NCBI RefSeq assembly: GCF_016428805.1
Contig: NZ_JAELTJ010000061.1
Span: 1-32,723, forward strand
DNA from: Achromobacter sp. ASV32
GTDB taxonomy: Bacteria; Pseudomonadota; Gammaproteobacteria; Burkholderiales; Burkholderiaceae_B
Direction: 5' to 3'
DNA length: 32,723 bases
This document shows, in pieces, positions 16,881 to 25,456 of this stretch. Made by a program: the position numbers and the translations under genes. Below the pieces are notes generated by a model. It had not been told where the DNA came from. It did not search any database and worked only from the letters and a program-made list of their open reading frames with translations. The stretch's first letter is position 1; each line of letters opens with the position of its first letter.

Positions 16881-17120
16881 TTATTCGTCGATACGTATCG
16901 ATAATCCGTCGCCGTCCGCCGTGATCGAGCGCACACGAATCGTCCACCCCGCGTTGATCGCCTCTTCCTGGTCGTCGAATACGCCATATTCGGTCACCGT
17001 TACCGCGCCTCGCAAAACCCGGCCGTCAGCAGCCTGGCCGCGTGCCTCGATGACTGGCACAAAACCCTCCTGCACTTGCACCGCGCCGCGCGTGATCTGA
17101 AATCCGTCCAGTTCTTCCAT
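16881..17120 (-). CDS. Small hypothetical protein (79 residues)
   Basis: I do not recognise this protein. It begins MEELDGFQITRGAVQVQEGF and continues with alternating beta-rich segments (RGAVTVTEYGVFDDQEEAI, IRVRSITADGDGLSIRIDE). It has no signal peptide, membrane helix or cysteine and is acidic, suggesting a small soluble beta-sheet protein. The ATG at 17120 is chosen because AAGGA sits 7 bases upstream; an ORF extension to 17213 lacks such a site. A strong terminator lies 68 bp past the stop. The ribosome site and terminator support a real gene. Confidence 0.6.
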   Translation of the reverse strand: MEELDGFQITRGAVQVQEGFVPVIEARGQAADGRVLRGAVTVTEYGVFDDQEEAINAGWTIRVRSITADGDGLSIRIDE

Positions 17121-17280
17121 AGTGGTTCCTTGTTGCGGATAAAAGGCATCGTAGCCCACCCGCTCGGTGAGTACAGTTTCCCGCGGCATCCCCCTGTCAG
17201 CGACGGCGCGCAATTCCCTGGTCTGACCGAATGCCGGGCGACGGGCGCCTTGGAAAAGCAGGTGCTGGATATGATCCAGT

Positions 17281-17294
17281 AATGCTTAAGCATT
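17281..17294. promoter_or_regulatory. 14-bp perfect palindrome AATGCTTAAGCATT
   Basis: The palindrome is perfect and AT-rich within a GC-rich chromosome, 294 bp upstream of the DUF1254 lipoprotein gene and 161 bp upstream of the small hypothetical gene's start. It may be a dimeric regulator site for either. The regulator is unknown. Confidence 0.4.
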
Positions 17295-17432
17295 TGTAAA
17301 CGCCGCGAATCAGAAATCGCCCGCGATACCGCCACCGGGGCTTGCCAGCATATCCACGCCGGCAAGCCCATGCAGGCCGCGGGCGTGACGTGCACACGGC
17401 ACATCAAAAAAATCCCGTGATAATCTTCACAA

Positions 17433-17463
17433 ATATTCGAATATGCAAATTTTTTTCGAATAT
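17433..17463. repeat. Repeated TTCGAATAT motif (one copy within palindrome ATATTCGAATAT)
   Basis: TTCGAATAT occurs twice 19 bp apart (17436 and 17455), about two helical turns, in an AT-rich patch ~125-155 bp upstream of the DUF1254 lipoprotein ATG. The spacing would put both copies on the same DNA face, as for cooperative binding. Function is inferred. Confidence 0.4.
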
Positions 17464-17587
17464 CTGCTCCCCTCTGATCCATTTACCCCCTAGAGAAATT
17501 CCACTCCTTCCTCTTTGATCTCAAGCGTGTCGCAATTGCAGTTGGCATGTCCGTTGTTCTTATCAATTTCATGATTGAGGAACGTAT

Positions 17588-19141
17588 ATGACAGTCAAGG
17601 CAGTCCTCTCGACACTCGCGATCACCACGCTGATCGCCGGTTGCGCCTCTCGCCCCGCTTCTGCACCCGCCGCGTCTTCGCCGCCCACCCGCTATGACGC
17701 GTTGGCCTCGATTCCCCTGACCGAGGGCTACCTTTCCAAACAGGACACCGCCACGCTCAAGGACGAACTGCTGTTCCAGCGCGCCGTGCAAAGTTATCTA
17801 TGGGCGCAGCCCGCGCTGAATATCTATGCCATGAAGGAAGGGTCCGAGCGCCTGTTTGGCAAGGGCTACAACATCCTGCCGGTCTGGAAGGAAAGGCTCA
17901 ACGCCAGCACTCTGGTCACCACGCCGAATTCGGATGTCATTTACGCCATGGGGTATCTGGACCTGAAACAGGACGGCCCGATGGTGCTGGAAGTGCCCCC
18001 TGGCTTGCAGGGCATTCTGGACGACTTTTTCCAGCGCCCGATCTGCAATCCCAAACCGGTGGCCGAGAAAACCTGGTATCCGGCGCCCTATGCCAAGGAC
18101 ATCTGGTGCGGCGACGTAGGCCTGCCCGGGCCGGACAAGGGCAAGGGCGCCAAATACCTGGTCATTCCGCCTGACTACAAAGGCAAGATTCCTCCCGGCT
18201 ATATCGTCTACCAATCGCGCACCTACAACGTCTTTGTGTTCTGGCGCGCGTTCTTCAAAGACCCCGCCAATCTTGCGGACCCGGTCAACCTGATCACCCG
18301 CACCCGCATCTATCCGCTGGGCCAGCAGGCATCGGCCAAACCCATGGCGTTCCCGGACGGGTCCAAGGCCGCACCCAACATGCTCTATCCGACGGATGGC
18401 AGCGCGTTCGACATGCTGTCGCGCTTTATCGACAGCGAATACGTCGATCCGAACGACGCCGACATGCGCGGCATGCTCGCCAGCATCGGCATCATCAAAG
18501 GCCAACCGTTCCAACCCGATGCCCACACCCGCGAGATCCTGGACAAGGCGGGCAAGACCGCGTATCGCATCGGCCGCGCCATTGCCTACGACCCGCCGCC
18601 CATCGTGCCCAATACACGCTGGTATCCGGACCGCCAATGGGTCAACCCTTTCCCCGCCAACACCGAGTTCACCGGACCGTCATTCAAGTACCTGGATCTG
18701 CGCACGGGCTTTTTCGCGCTGGCCTATTCCGCCAGCCCGGCGATGGCCGTGAATATGGCGGGCATGGGCGCCAAATATCCCGTCGCTTTCCGCGACGCTG
18801 ATGGCGACCCGCTGTCGGGCGGCAAGTCCTACAAGGTGCACCTGCCCAAGGACATCCCGGCGGGTATCTTCTGGTCGGTCACCGTGTACCGGCCCGAAAC
18901 GGCTTCGGGTCTGGCCAATGGCCAGCCGTTCCCGTCGATCAACACCATGGACCGCCCCAACGTCAATGCCGACGGCTCGATCGATCTGTATTTCGGACCG
19001 GACGAGCCTGCGGGCCAGAGCAAGAATTGGCTCAAGACGGTGCCAGGGTCGGGCTTTTTCGTGATTCTTCGCCTGTACGGACCCAAACAGGCGTTTTTCG
19101 ACCAGACCTGGAAACCCAGCGACGTTGAAAAAGTGAAGTAA
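17588..19141 (+). CDS. DUF1254/DUF1214 lipoprotein
   Basis: This 517-residue protein begins with a lipoprotein signal (lipobox LIAGC, Cys19 followed by Ala), so it is probably anchored in the outer membrane. The DUF1254 domain occupies about residues 55-210 (TPNSDVIYAMGYLDLKQDGP, LPGPDKGKGAKYLVIPPDYK) and DUF1214 the C-terminal ~110 residues (KSYKVHLPKDIPAGIFWSVT, LYFGPDEP, NWLKTVPGSGFF). The function of this domain pair is unknown. A good ribosome site (GAGGA, 6 bases) precedes the ATG. A second, shorter copy lies 148 bp downstream. Confidence 0.93.
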   Translation: MTVKAVLSTLAITTLIAGCASRPASAPAASSPPTRYDALASIPLTEGYLSKQDTATLKDELLFQRAVQSYLWAQPALNIYAMKEGSERLFGKGYNILPVWKERLNASTLVTTPNSDVIYAMGYLDLKQDGPMVLEVPPGLQGILDDFFQRPICNPKPVAEKTWYPAPYAKDIWCGDVGLPGPDKGKGAKYLVIPPDYKGKIPPGYIVYQSRTYNVFVFWRAFFKDPANLADPVNLITRTRIYPLGQQASAKPMAFPDGSKAAPNMLYPTDGSAFDMLSRFIDSEYVDPNDADMRGMLASIGIIKGQPFQPDAHTREILDKAGKTAYRIGRAIAYDPPPIVPNTRWYPDRQWVNPFPANTEFTGPSFKYLDLRTGFFALAYSASPAMAVNMAGMGAKYPVAFRDADGDPLSGGKSYKVHLPKDIPAGIFWSVTVYRPETASGLANGQPFPSINTMDRPNVNADGSIDLYFGPDEPAGQSKNWLKTVPGSGFFVILRLYGPKQAFFDQTWKPSDVEKVK

Positions 19142-19289
19142 TCGCGCCGGCCCGGATTCCCCACGCAATCCGGGCCGGGCGTCCGCTCGCCTTTGCCGAC
19201 GCCCCCTTTGCTGACGACCGTCACCCAGGCAAGTCCCACGGCATCCGCAGGATGCCGTGTCGAACCCTTACCTATCCAGGATACCCACG

Positions 19290-20738
19290 ATGAAACGCAC
19301 GCTGCTTGCCGCATTGATCCTGTCGCTGACCGCCAGCGCGCCCGCCCTGGCCGCGGACGCGGCGTCCTCTTACCAATACGCCCAGGGATTCCCCACTGCA
19401 AAGACCGCCAAGCAGGCGCGCGACGCCGCCGACCTGCAGCGGGCCCTGGTGGCCTACCGGTTCTGGTATCCCACCGTGTCGGTCGAAGGCATCTTCAACG
19501 GCAACCGCAAGATCGGTATCGAAGACGGCAAGCAATGGGGCATCGCCGCCACCGGCCCGCGCCAGGTCGGCTTCACGCTGAATTCCGATACGCCCTACGG
19601 CTCGGGCGTGCTGGACCTGAAAGACGGCCCCATGGTGATCGAGCTGCCGCCGGGCGCTTTCATCGGCCTGGTGGACGATCACAACCAGGGCTGGGTACTG
19701 GACATGGGCCTGCCCGGTCCGGACGCCGGCAAAGGCGGCAAGCATCTGGTGTTGCCGCCGGACTACAAAGGCGAGGTGCCCGACGGGTACTACGTGGGCC
19801 ATTCAAAGTCATTGAAGAACCTGTTGGCGGTGCGTGCCCTGCCCACCGAAGGCGACCTGCAAAAAGCCCTGGAAGGCCTGCGCTCGATCAAGATCTATCC
19901 CTTGTCCAGCGCCGCCAACCCCGCCGCCCTGACGGCCGTCGACACCTCGCAAAAGGCCATGGACAGCTCATCGCTGCAGTGGGAAGACAATATCCAGTTC
20001 TGGGAAAAGCTGGACAAGGTGATCCAGGAAGAAACCCGCGTGCCGGAATTCCTGCCCATGTATGGCTTGCTGGCGGAACTGGGCATCGAAAAGGGCAAGC
20101 CCTTCAAGCCGGACGCCCGCATGAAGGGCATTCTGGAGCGCGCGGCGCGCGAGGGCCGCGGCCAGATGCTGGTGGCGGCCTTTGACAGCACCCGCCCCGA
20201 CCGCAAGAACTGGCCCGACCGCCAATGGGAATGGGCCGGCCTGGTGCCGACCAACGCGCAATTCTCGACCCCTGCCGGCATCGACCTGGAAGCCCGCGAC
20301 CGGTGGTTCGCCCAGGCGATCGTGGCCTCTCCGGCCATGTTCCGACGCGATGCCGGCGCGGGATCCCTGTACTGGCTGGGCGCGCGCGACCACAAAGGCG
20401 CCTACCTGGACGGCGGCAAGACCTATCGGCTGACGATCCCGCAGCCCGTGCCCGGCAAGCTGTTCTGGTCCGTCACCGTGTATGACGCGGCAACCCGTTC
20501 GCAGGTGCAGACCGACCAGGACAAGGCCGCGCTGCGTTCGCTGTTCGAGCTGAAGGACATCGACAAGACCAAACCGCTGGACCTGTACTTCGGCCCGAAG
20601 GCGCCCAAGGGGCAGGAGAACCGTTGGATCAAGACGGCGCCAGGCAAGGGCTGGTTTGCCTACATCCGCATCTACGGTCCGGAGACGGCCGCCTTTGACA
20701 AGAGCTGGAAGCCGGGGGACTTCGAGCTGGTCAAGTAA
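19290..20738 (+). CDS. DUF1254/DUF1214 periplasmic protein (paralog of the preceding gene)
   Basis: This 482-residue protein has the same two domains as its upstream neighbour but a cleavable Sec signal peptide (MKRTLLAALILSLTASAPAL, cut after ALA at residue 21) instead of a lipobox. Shared landmarks include LNSDTPYGSGVLDLKDGP, LPGPDAGKGGKHLVLPPDYK, KTYRLTIPQPVPGKLFWSVT, LYFGPKAPKG and RWIKTAPGKGWFAYIRIYGP. The ATG at 19290 gives a clean signal peptide; an ORF extension to 19257 would spoil it. The tandem copies suggest an old duplication in which one form stayed membrane-anchored and the other became soluble. Function unknown. Confidence 0.92.
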   Translation: MKRTLLAALILSLTASAPALAADAASSYQYAQGFPTAKTAKQARDAADLQRALVAYRFWYPTVSVEGIFNGNRKIGIEDGKQWGIAATGPRQVGFTLNSDTPYGSGVLDLKDGPMVIELPPGAFIGLVDDHNQGWVLDMGLPGPDAGKGGKHLVLPPDYKGEVPDGYYVGHSKSLKNLLAVRALPTEGDLQKALEGLRSIKIYPLSSAANPAALTAVDTSQKAMDSSSLQWEDNIQFWEKLDKVIQEETRVPEFLPMYGLLAELGIEKGKPFKPDARMKGILERAAREGRGQMLVAAFDSTRPDRKNWPDRQWEWAGLVPTNAQFSTPAGIDLEARDRWFAQAIVASPAMFRRDAGAGSLYWLGARDHKGAYLDGGKTYRLTIPQPVPGKLFWSVTVYDAATRSQVQTDQDKAALRSLFELKDIDKTKPLDLYFGPKAPKGQENRWIKTAPGKGWFAYIRIYGPETAAFDKSWKPGDFELVK

Positions 20739-20835
20739 ACGTCAGGCCTGCGTCCCGCCACGGTGCTATGGTGCGGTATGGACGGCCGAAGACCGGCCGT
20801 CCTCCCTTAGCCACTTTATTCAAGGCACACCGGCC

Positions 20836-21222
20836 ATGGAAAATCCCTTTGGCGATTCGGACGAGCCGTCCAGCGATCGTCGCCAGTACCTGGTCCTGAT
20901 CGCCGCGTCGAAAGACAACGCCTCGATGGCCCAGAAGCTGCTCGAAAACCTGAAAACCCACGTCGACGAGCGCGCGGCGCCGCTGTGGATCGACGCCAAG
21001 GGCATCGGCGTTCTGCTGACCACGGAATTGGTCGCCTCGGAAATCTGGCAGGCCATGTTCCAGAAAGCCCCGGGGCAGGACTTTGGCGACACGCGCAACA
21101 TGCTGGTGCTGGAATTGGGCCGGGACTGGGCCGCCCGGCGCGACGACAAGATCGAACACTGGCTGGCCAGCCACGTCGGCACGCCCCTGCCCGCACCGCG
21201 CCGCCCGGAAAAACGGCGCTGA
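20836..21222 (+). CDS. Hypothetical protein (128 residues)
   Basis: I do not recognise a named family. The protein is soluble, with an acidic N-terminus (MENPFGDSDEPSSDRRQYLV) and the pattern LIAASKDNASMAQKLLENLK, PLWIDAKGIGVLLTTELVA and NMLVLELGRDWAARRDDKIE. The alternating strands and helices suggest a small alpha/beta fold, perhaps a Toll/Rossmann-like sensor, but no catalytic motif is visible. The ATG at 20836 follows AAGG. It is 97 bp after the DUF1254 paralog and 33 bp before the membrane-protein gene, in line with a shared transcript. Confidence 0.6.
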   Translation: MENPFGDSDEPSSDRRQYLVLIAASKDNASMAQKLLENLKTHVDERAAPLWIDAKGIGVLLTTELVASEIWQAMFQKAPGQDFGDTRNMLVLELGRDWAARRDDKIEHWLASHVGTPLPAPRRPEKRR

Positions 21223-21255
21223 CCACTATTCATATCGCGCATCGGGGAGTCGGGC

Positions 21256-21888
21256 ATGACACTAGTGGCGTGGATAGTGGCGATTGTCGTGGGCATTGTT
21301 GCCTACGGTTTGGGCAAGCTCAGCGTGTACACGCAGCAAGACAACGAGCGAGCGCAGGACTATCCCGACGAGCCTGCGTTGACGATGGAACAACGCCAAT
21401 TCGAACTCTGGTCGCGCGCAGAGGAAGACGGGATCGCTACCGAGCGGGAATTGTCGAAACTGATCTGCAGCCTGTCGCTGGCCGGCATCGCGGGGGTCGC
21501 CGCGCTGGGTCAGTTGAAAATGCTCGGCACGCCGGGAATCGTCTTGTTCTCAATGGCGTTCTTGCTGCCAGTCATTTTGTGCATTGGCAATCTGCACTGC
21601 CGCCAAGCCAATTTCCGCGACAGGGCCGCGCAATTGCAGCCCCCCCTTGTCGCCGGCAAAATTCCTGGCGTAACGCCAGCAAAGGCCACGCGCCTGCGCG
21701 TCATCGCTGCCCTGCCCCAGGTCGGCGCTCTGTGCTTCGCATTCACATTGGTTGTTCTGTCTTTCACGTTGCCAGCAGTTGACATGGACTGCGCCACTCC
21801 TCGCGCCAAGCCCGACTTTCCCACTCAATTGCTGTGCAGCGACTTTCTGCAGACCCTCGCACGCAAACCCGATTCCCACACCCCGTGA
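21256..21888 (+). CDS. Hypothetical membrane protein (four predicted helices)
   Basis: This 210-residue protein has hydrophobic segments at about residues 3-22, 69-88, 93-113 and 150-174, with a charged cytoplasmic-type stretch (25-66) between the first two. No family motif is recognised. GGGAG nine bases upstream supports the ATG at 21256. Its stop overlaps the GTG start of the acetyltransferase (GTGA), so the two are probably translated together, which hints at a shared function that cannot be named from the sequence. Confidence 0.65.
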   Translation: MTLVAWIVAIVVGIVAYGLGKLSVYTQQDNERAQDYPDEPALTMEQRQFELWSRAEEDGIATERELSKLICSLSLAGIAGVAALGQLKMLGTPGIVLFSMAFLLPVILCIGNLHCRQANFRDRAAQLQPPLVAGKIPGVTPAKATRLRVIAALPQVGALCFAFTLVVLSFTLPAVDMDCATPRAKPDFPTQLLCSDFLQTLARKPDSHTP

Positions 21889-22379
21889 CCCCGAAAATTC
21901 TCATCGAACGCTTCACCGAATCCCACCTGGCCGGCATGACCGCGCTGTACAACGACCCGGCCGTCGCGCGCCAGGTCCTGCAGATGCCCTACCAGCCCGC
22001 CGAGCGCTGGCGCAGGTTGCTGGCCCCGGACAACGAACGCCTGGTGGCCCTGGTGGCCACGCATCAGGGCGAGGTCGTCGGCAGCGCCACCTTGGAACAA
22101 TTCTCGCGCGTGCGCCGCAGCCATTGCGGCGCCGTCGGCATGGGAGTGGCCAGCGCCTGGCACCGCCAAGGCATCGGCAGCCGCCTCTTGAGCGAGCTGC
22201 TGAACATCGCCGACAACTGGATGAACCTGCGCCGGGTCGAGCTCTCGGTCTATTGCGACAACGAGGCCGCCGTGGCGCTGTATCGCAAGCACGGCTTTGA
22301 AGTCGAAGGGCAATTGCGCGACTACGCCATCCGTGACGGAGGCTACGCGGACGTGTACAGCATGGCGCGGCTGCGATAG
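21885..22379 (+). CDS. GNAT-family N-acetyltransferase
   Basis: This 164-residue protein is a GCN5-related acetyltransferase that uses acetyl-CoA. Motif A is GVASAWHRQGIGSRLL (86-101) with the pyrophosphate-binding R-Q-G-I-G loop. Motif B follows as RRVELSVYCDNEAAVALYRK with HGFEVEGQLRDYAIRDGGYA, typical of RimI/SpeG-like small-molecule or N-terminal acetyltransferases. The GTG start at 21885 overlaps the preceding stop by four bases and gives TPKILIERFTESHLAGM, the normal N-terminus; the upstream ORF extension is an unrelated reading inside the membrane gene. The substrate is unknown. Confidence 0.88.
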   Translation: MTPKILIERFTESHLAGMTALYNDPAVARQVLQMPYQPAERWRRLLAPDNERLVALVATHQGEVVGSATLEQFSRVRRSHCGAVGMGVASAWHRQGIGSRLLSELLNIADNWMNLRRVELSVYCDNEAAVALYRKHGFEVEGQLRDYAIRDGGYADVYSMARLR

Positions 22380-22407
22380 TGCACGGCTACGCATGTCGCG
22401 GCGCCGG

Positions 22408-22620
22408 TCAGCGCCGGCAGACCCACGCCGCGATGCATAGCATGCCGATAAACGTCCCGCCAATGGCAAGCGCGGCACGCTCTGCCCGCTCGGAACCGTG
22501 GGTGTACAGATAGCAGGTTGCCGCGACGGTAAACACAATCAGCACCCCCAACACGAAGGGGCGCCAGTGATCGCGCACCACGCGAAAAATCCTGCTCAAG
22601 GCAACTCTATGTCTGCTCAT
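22408..22620 (-). CDS. Small membrane protein (70 residues, two helices)
   Basis: This short ORF begins MSRHRVALSRIFRVVRDHWR, a basic amphipathic start, followed by two hydrophobic segments (PFVLGVLIVFTVAATCYLY and ALAIGGTFIGMLCIAAWV) separated by THGSERAER. That two-helix hairpin pattern is typical of small inner-membrane proteins. No family is recognised. The start could also be ATG 22626. It converges on the acetyltransferase gene. The confidence is moderate because the evidence is hydropathy only. Confidence 0.45.
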   Translation of the reverse strand: MSRHRVALSRIFRVVRDHWRPFVLGVLIVFTVAATCYLYTHGSERAERAALAIGGTFIGMLCIAAWVCRR

Positions 22621-23003
22621 GGGCATTCCGCGAGGAATAAGGGCCGGAGTTACATTCTGCCAAAGTTCCACGAAATGGAAAACACATTTCCGCATTCAGG
22701 ACTAATGCGGCGGGTCGAACCTGACTGCGGGCGTCGACAAGAACCTTCGCCGATGTCCGGCCGCATCGCCCGCAGGCCCGCCGCTCCTCATCATCATGCG
22801 CGACATGCGCCCACCCCGCCGCCCCCGACAGTCGCCCGGCTCGCGCCTGATGGCCTCGGGAAAGCCTGCAAGTCATTGAAATAACTCGCAGTAATGAAAA
22901 GACCTCTGGAAATCCCCATTAGGGAATTTGCTTATGCCCTTTAATTATTTGCCGGGCGCATACTCCCTGGGCAAGAATTCGTCCTTGGCATAAAGCAAGA
23001 CAG
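22621..23003. other. 383-bp intergenic region upstream of the long operon
   Basis: No gene is seen. An imperfect inverted repeat AAATCCCC-ATTA-GGGAATTT (22910-22929, one mismatch) lies 75 bp upstream of the LysR start in an AT-rich patch and is a candidate operator for the operon. A short ATTCC-GCGA-GGAAT repeat sits at 22625-22638. The rest appears featureless. Confidence 0.5.
22910..22929. promoter_or_regulatory. Candidate operator upstream of the LysR-led operon
   Basis: Two 8-bp arms with one mismatch surround ATTA (AAATCCCC and GGGAATTT), 75-94 bp before the LysR ATG. The position suits autoregulation by the LysR protein. Support is symmetry and location only. Confidence 0.35.
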
Positions 23004-23984
23004 ATGGAACTTCGTCAACTCGAGGCCTTCGCGGCCGTCATGTCCACGGGCAGCGTCACCGCTGCCGGGCGCTTGCTTGGCCGGTCGCAACCCGCCATCA
23101 GCCGCCTGTTGCAGGAATTGGAAGCCGAGATCGGCTATGCGCTGTTCGCCCGCAGCGGGCCGCGCGTCACGCCGACCGAGCAAGGATTCCTGCTGTACGA
23201 CGACGTCGAACGGGCCTTGTCCAGCCTGCGCCAGATCCGCGAACGGGCCGAGGAAATCGCCCGCGGGCAAGCGCAACCGCTGCTGCTGGCGGCCACCTCG
23301 GCGCTGGCGGCGGGGCTGGTGCCCGCCGCGCTCAAGCATGTCGAAGCGCAGGGCGGCCCTCCCGCCCCGCGCATCGAATTGCGCAGCGCCTCGCCCGAAC
23401 GCGTGGTTCACGCTGTGCTGAGCGGCGCCGCCCAGCTGGGCGCAACCAGCCTGCCGCTGGAACACCGTGGCCTGACGGTGCATTGGATCGGCCAGGCCCC
23501 CTGTGTCGTGGCGCTACCGGAGAACGATCCGGCAGCCCGTCACGCCGTAGTGCCGGTGGCCGAGCTGGCGGGCCGCCGCGTCATTACCATGGCCAACCCC
23601 TACCGCCTGCGCCGGCGCCTGGACGCGGCGTTGCCGCCCGGCGGCCACGCCCAGGGCCCGATCGAAACCAATTCGTCCGTCAACGCCCTGGCCGCCGTAC
23701 GCGCCGGCCTGGGCGTGTCGGTGCTGGAACCCATTACCGCCTACGGCGCACCGATGGCAGGCGTGGCGATCCGGCCCATCGACCTGGACATTCCCTTCTT
23801 CTTCGGGATCATCACCTCGCAATCGCAAACCTTGACGCCGGCCTGCCGCGCCATGGCCGATGCGCTGGCGCAGGCCGCCGCGCAACTGCTGCCCGGCTTC
23901 GTGCTGCATGACGCATGCCAGCATGGCGCGCTGCTGCAGTCGATCTACGGCGATGAGACCCCTTACACGGACACCCCCGCATGA
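23004..23984 (+). CDS. LysR-family regulator, first gene of the transporter operon
   Basis: This 326-residue LysR regulator has its HTH at residues 1-60 (MELRQLEAFAAVMSTGSVTA, then RSQPAISRLLQELEAEIGYA) and an effector domain with RVITMANPYRLRRRLD, NSSVNALAAVRAGLGVSVLE and FFFGIITSQSQTLTPACRAM. Unlike most LysR genes it is not divergent. Its stop overlaps the next start (ATGA at 23981-23984), so it is translated with the operon it presumably controls, giving built-in feedback. The inducer is probably the imported compound or a metabolite of it (inference). Confidence 0.92.
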   Translation: MELRQLEAFAAVMSTGSVTAAGRLLGRSQPAISRLLQELEAEIGYALFARSGPRVTPTEQGFLLYDDVERALSSLRQIRERAEEIARGQAQPLLLAATSALAAGLVPAALKHVEAQGGPPAPRIELRSASPERVVHAVLSGAAQLGATSLPLEHRGLTVHWIGQAPCVVALPENDPAARHAVVPVAELAGRRVITMANPYRLRRRLDAALPPGGHAQGPIETNSSVNALAAVRAGLGVSVLEPITAYGAPMAGVAIRPIDLDIPFFFGIITSQSQTLTPACRAMADALAQAAAQLLPGFVLHDACQHGALLQSIYGDETPYTDTPA

Positions 23985-25456
23985 ACCTCCCCCTCGCCAC
24001 CCCGCCGCAAGGCCTGGCCGCACTGGAAGCGCGCTTGCGCCAGGACCTGGCCTGGCTGGACATTCCCGCCAGGAACTGGGTCACCCCCCGCACGGTCGAC
24101 GGCCAGCTGGTGCTGGACGTGGCCGTCGTGGGCGGCGGCATGGCCGGTCTGGCCGCGGCCGCGTCGCTGACGCACCTGGGCATCGTTGCCCCCATCTTTG
24201 ACCAGGCGCCCGCAGGCTATGAAGGCCCGTGGGCCACCACGGCCCGCATGGAAACGCTGCGCTCGCCCAAGCAGCTGACCGGCCCCGCGCTGGGCCTGCC
24301 CGCCCTGACCTTCCGCGCCTGGTTCGAGGCGCAGTTCGGTCTTGAGGCCTGGGAAGCGCTGGACAAGATTCCGCGCCTGCAATGGATGGACTACCTGCGC
24401 TGGTACCGCCGCGTGCTGAACCTGGACGTGCGCAACGAGCACCGCATTCTGGCCGTGCTGCCGCGCGCCGACCAGTTGGTGCAGCTGGAGATTGAATCGC
24501 CCGCTGGCCGCAGCACGGTGCTGGCGCGCCGCGTGGTGCTGGCCACCGGCCGCGATGGCCTGGGCGGCGCCTACGTGCCAGCCTTTGCCCACAAACTGCC
24601 GCGCGACCGCTGGGCCCACTCGTCCGACGTCCTGGACTACGCCACCCTGGCCGGCAAGCGCGTCGGCGTGGTCGGCGCGGGCGCATCGGCCATGGACAGC
24701 GCGGCCACCGCGCTGGAAGCGGGCGCCGCCAGCGTGGACCTGCTGATCCGCCGCAACGACATTCCCCGCATCAACAAGGGCAAGGGCGCGGGCAACCCGG
24801 GCCTGACCCACGGCCATCTGAACCTGCCCGACGACTGGAAGTGGAAGATCCGCCACTACATCAACGCCGCCCAGGTGCCCCCGCCGCGCGGCAGCACGCT
24901 GCGCGTGTCGCGCCACCCCAATGCCTTTTTCAACCTGGGCTGCGGTGTACAAGACGTGCAACTGGCGGGCGACGATGTTCGTGTCACCACGCCCAAGGGC
25001 GTGTTCACGCTGGACTTCCTGATCTTCTCGACGGGCTTTCGCATCGACTGGACCGTGCGTCCGGAATTCGCGGCGCTGGCCCCGCACGTGCGCGCCTGGG
25101 GCGACCGCTACACCCCGCCGGCCGGCGAAGAAGACCAGGAGCTGCACGATTCGCCCGACCTGGGCCCCGTGTTCGAATTGCAGGAAAAGACCCCCGGCGC
25201 CTGTCCTGGCCTGGACCGGGTGCATTGCTTCTCGTACCCGGCCGCGCTGACCCAGGGCACCGTGTCGGGCGACATTCCCGCCATCAGCGAAGGCGCCAAG
25301 CGCCTGGCGCAAGGCATCGCCGGCCTGTTCTACCGCGAGGACGTGGCGATCCACTACGCCAACATGGAAGCGTTTTCGGAACCCGAAGTATTCGGCGACG
25401 AATGGACGCCCGCCCCGGCGCCCGGCGCGGCCAGGCAAGCGGAGACCGCGCAATGA
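23981..25456 (+). CDS. FAD/NAD(P)-binding protein, flavin monooxygenase-like
   Basis: This 491-residue protein has two Rossmann dinucleotide motifs: GGGMAG (51-56, FAD) in LDVAVVGGGMAGLAAAASL, and GVVGAGASA (229-237, NAD(P)H) in the second half. VVLATGRDG (185-193) and LIFSTGFRIDW are the ATG-type motifs of flavin-containing monooxygenases and Baeyer-Villiger-like enzymes. The canonical FxGxxxHxxxW fingerprint is not evident, so class and substrate are uncertain. It overlaps the LysR gene and the first permease gene by ATGA on both sides, tying it to uptake of the transporter's substrate, which it probably oxidises. Confidence 0.85.
   Translation: MNLPLATPPQGLAALEARLRQDLAWLDIPARNWVTPRTVDGQLVLDVAVVGGGMAGLAAAASLTHLGIVAPIFDQAPAGYEGPWATTARMETLRSPKQLTGPALGLPALTFRAWFEAQFGLEAWEALDKIPRLQWMDYLRWYRRVLNLDVRNEHRILAVLPRADQLVQLEIESPAGRSTVLARRVVLATGRDGLGGAYVPAFAHKLPRDRWAHSSDVLDYATLAGKRVGVVGAGASAMDSAATALEAGAASVDLLIRRNDIPRINKGKGAGNPGLTHGHLNLPDDWKWKIRHYINAAQVPPPRGSTLRVSRHPNAFFNLGCGVQDVQLAGDDVRVTTPKGVFTLDFLIFSTGFRIDWTVRPEFAALAPHVRAWGDRYTPPAGEEDQELHDSPDLGPVFELQEKTPGACPGLDRVHCFSYPAALTQGTVSGDIPAISEGAKRLAQGIAGLFYREDVAIHYANMEAFSEPEVFGDEWTPAPAPGAARQAETAQ

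Larger units (their letters stand above)
17121..17587. other. 467-bp intergenic region with AT-rich palindromes
   Basis: No gene is seen here. It holds the 14-bp perfect palindrome AATGCTTAAGCATT (17281-17294), and an AT-rich segment (about 17403-17465) with two copies of TTCGAATAT (17436-17444 and 17455-17463), the first inside the 12-bp palindrome ATATTCGAATAT (17433-17444). The DUF1254 lipoprotein gene follows with GAGGA at 17577-17581. This is probably the control region of that gene. Confidence 0.55.

Noticed and set aside
23963..25453. Minus-strand ORF of 496 codons opposite the flavin monooxygenase-like gene
   Set aside because: The plus-strand gene has two Rossmann motifs and ATGA coupling at both ends; the antisense frame is compositional.
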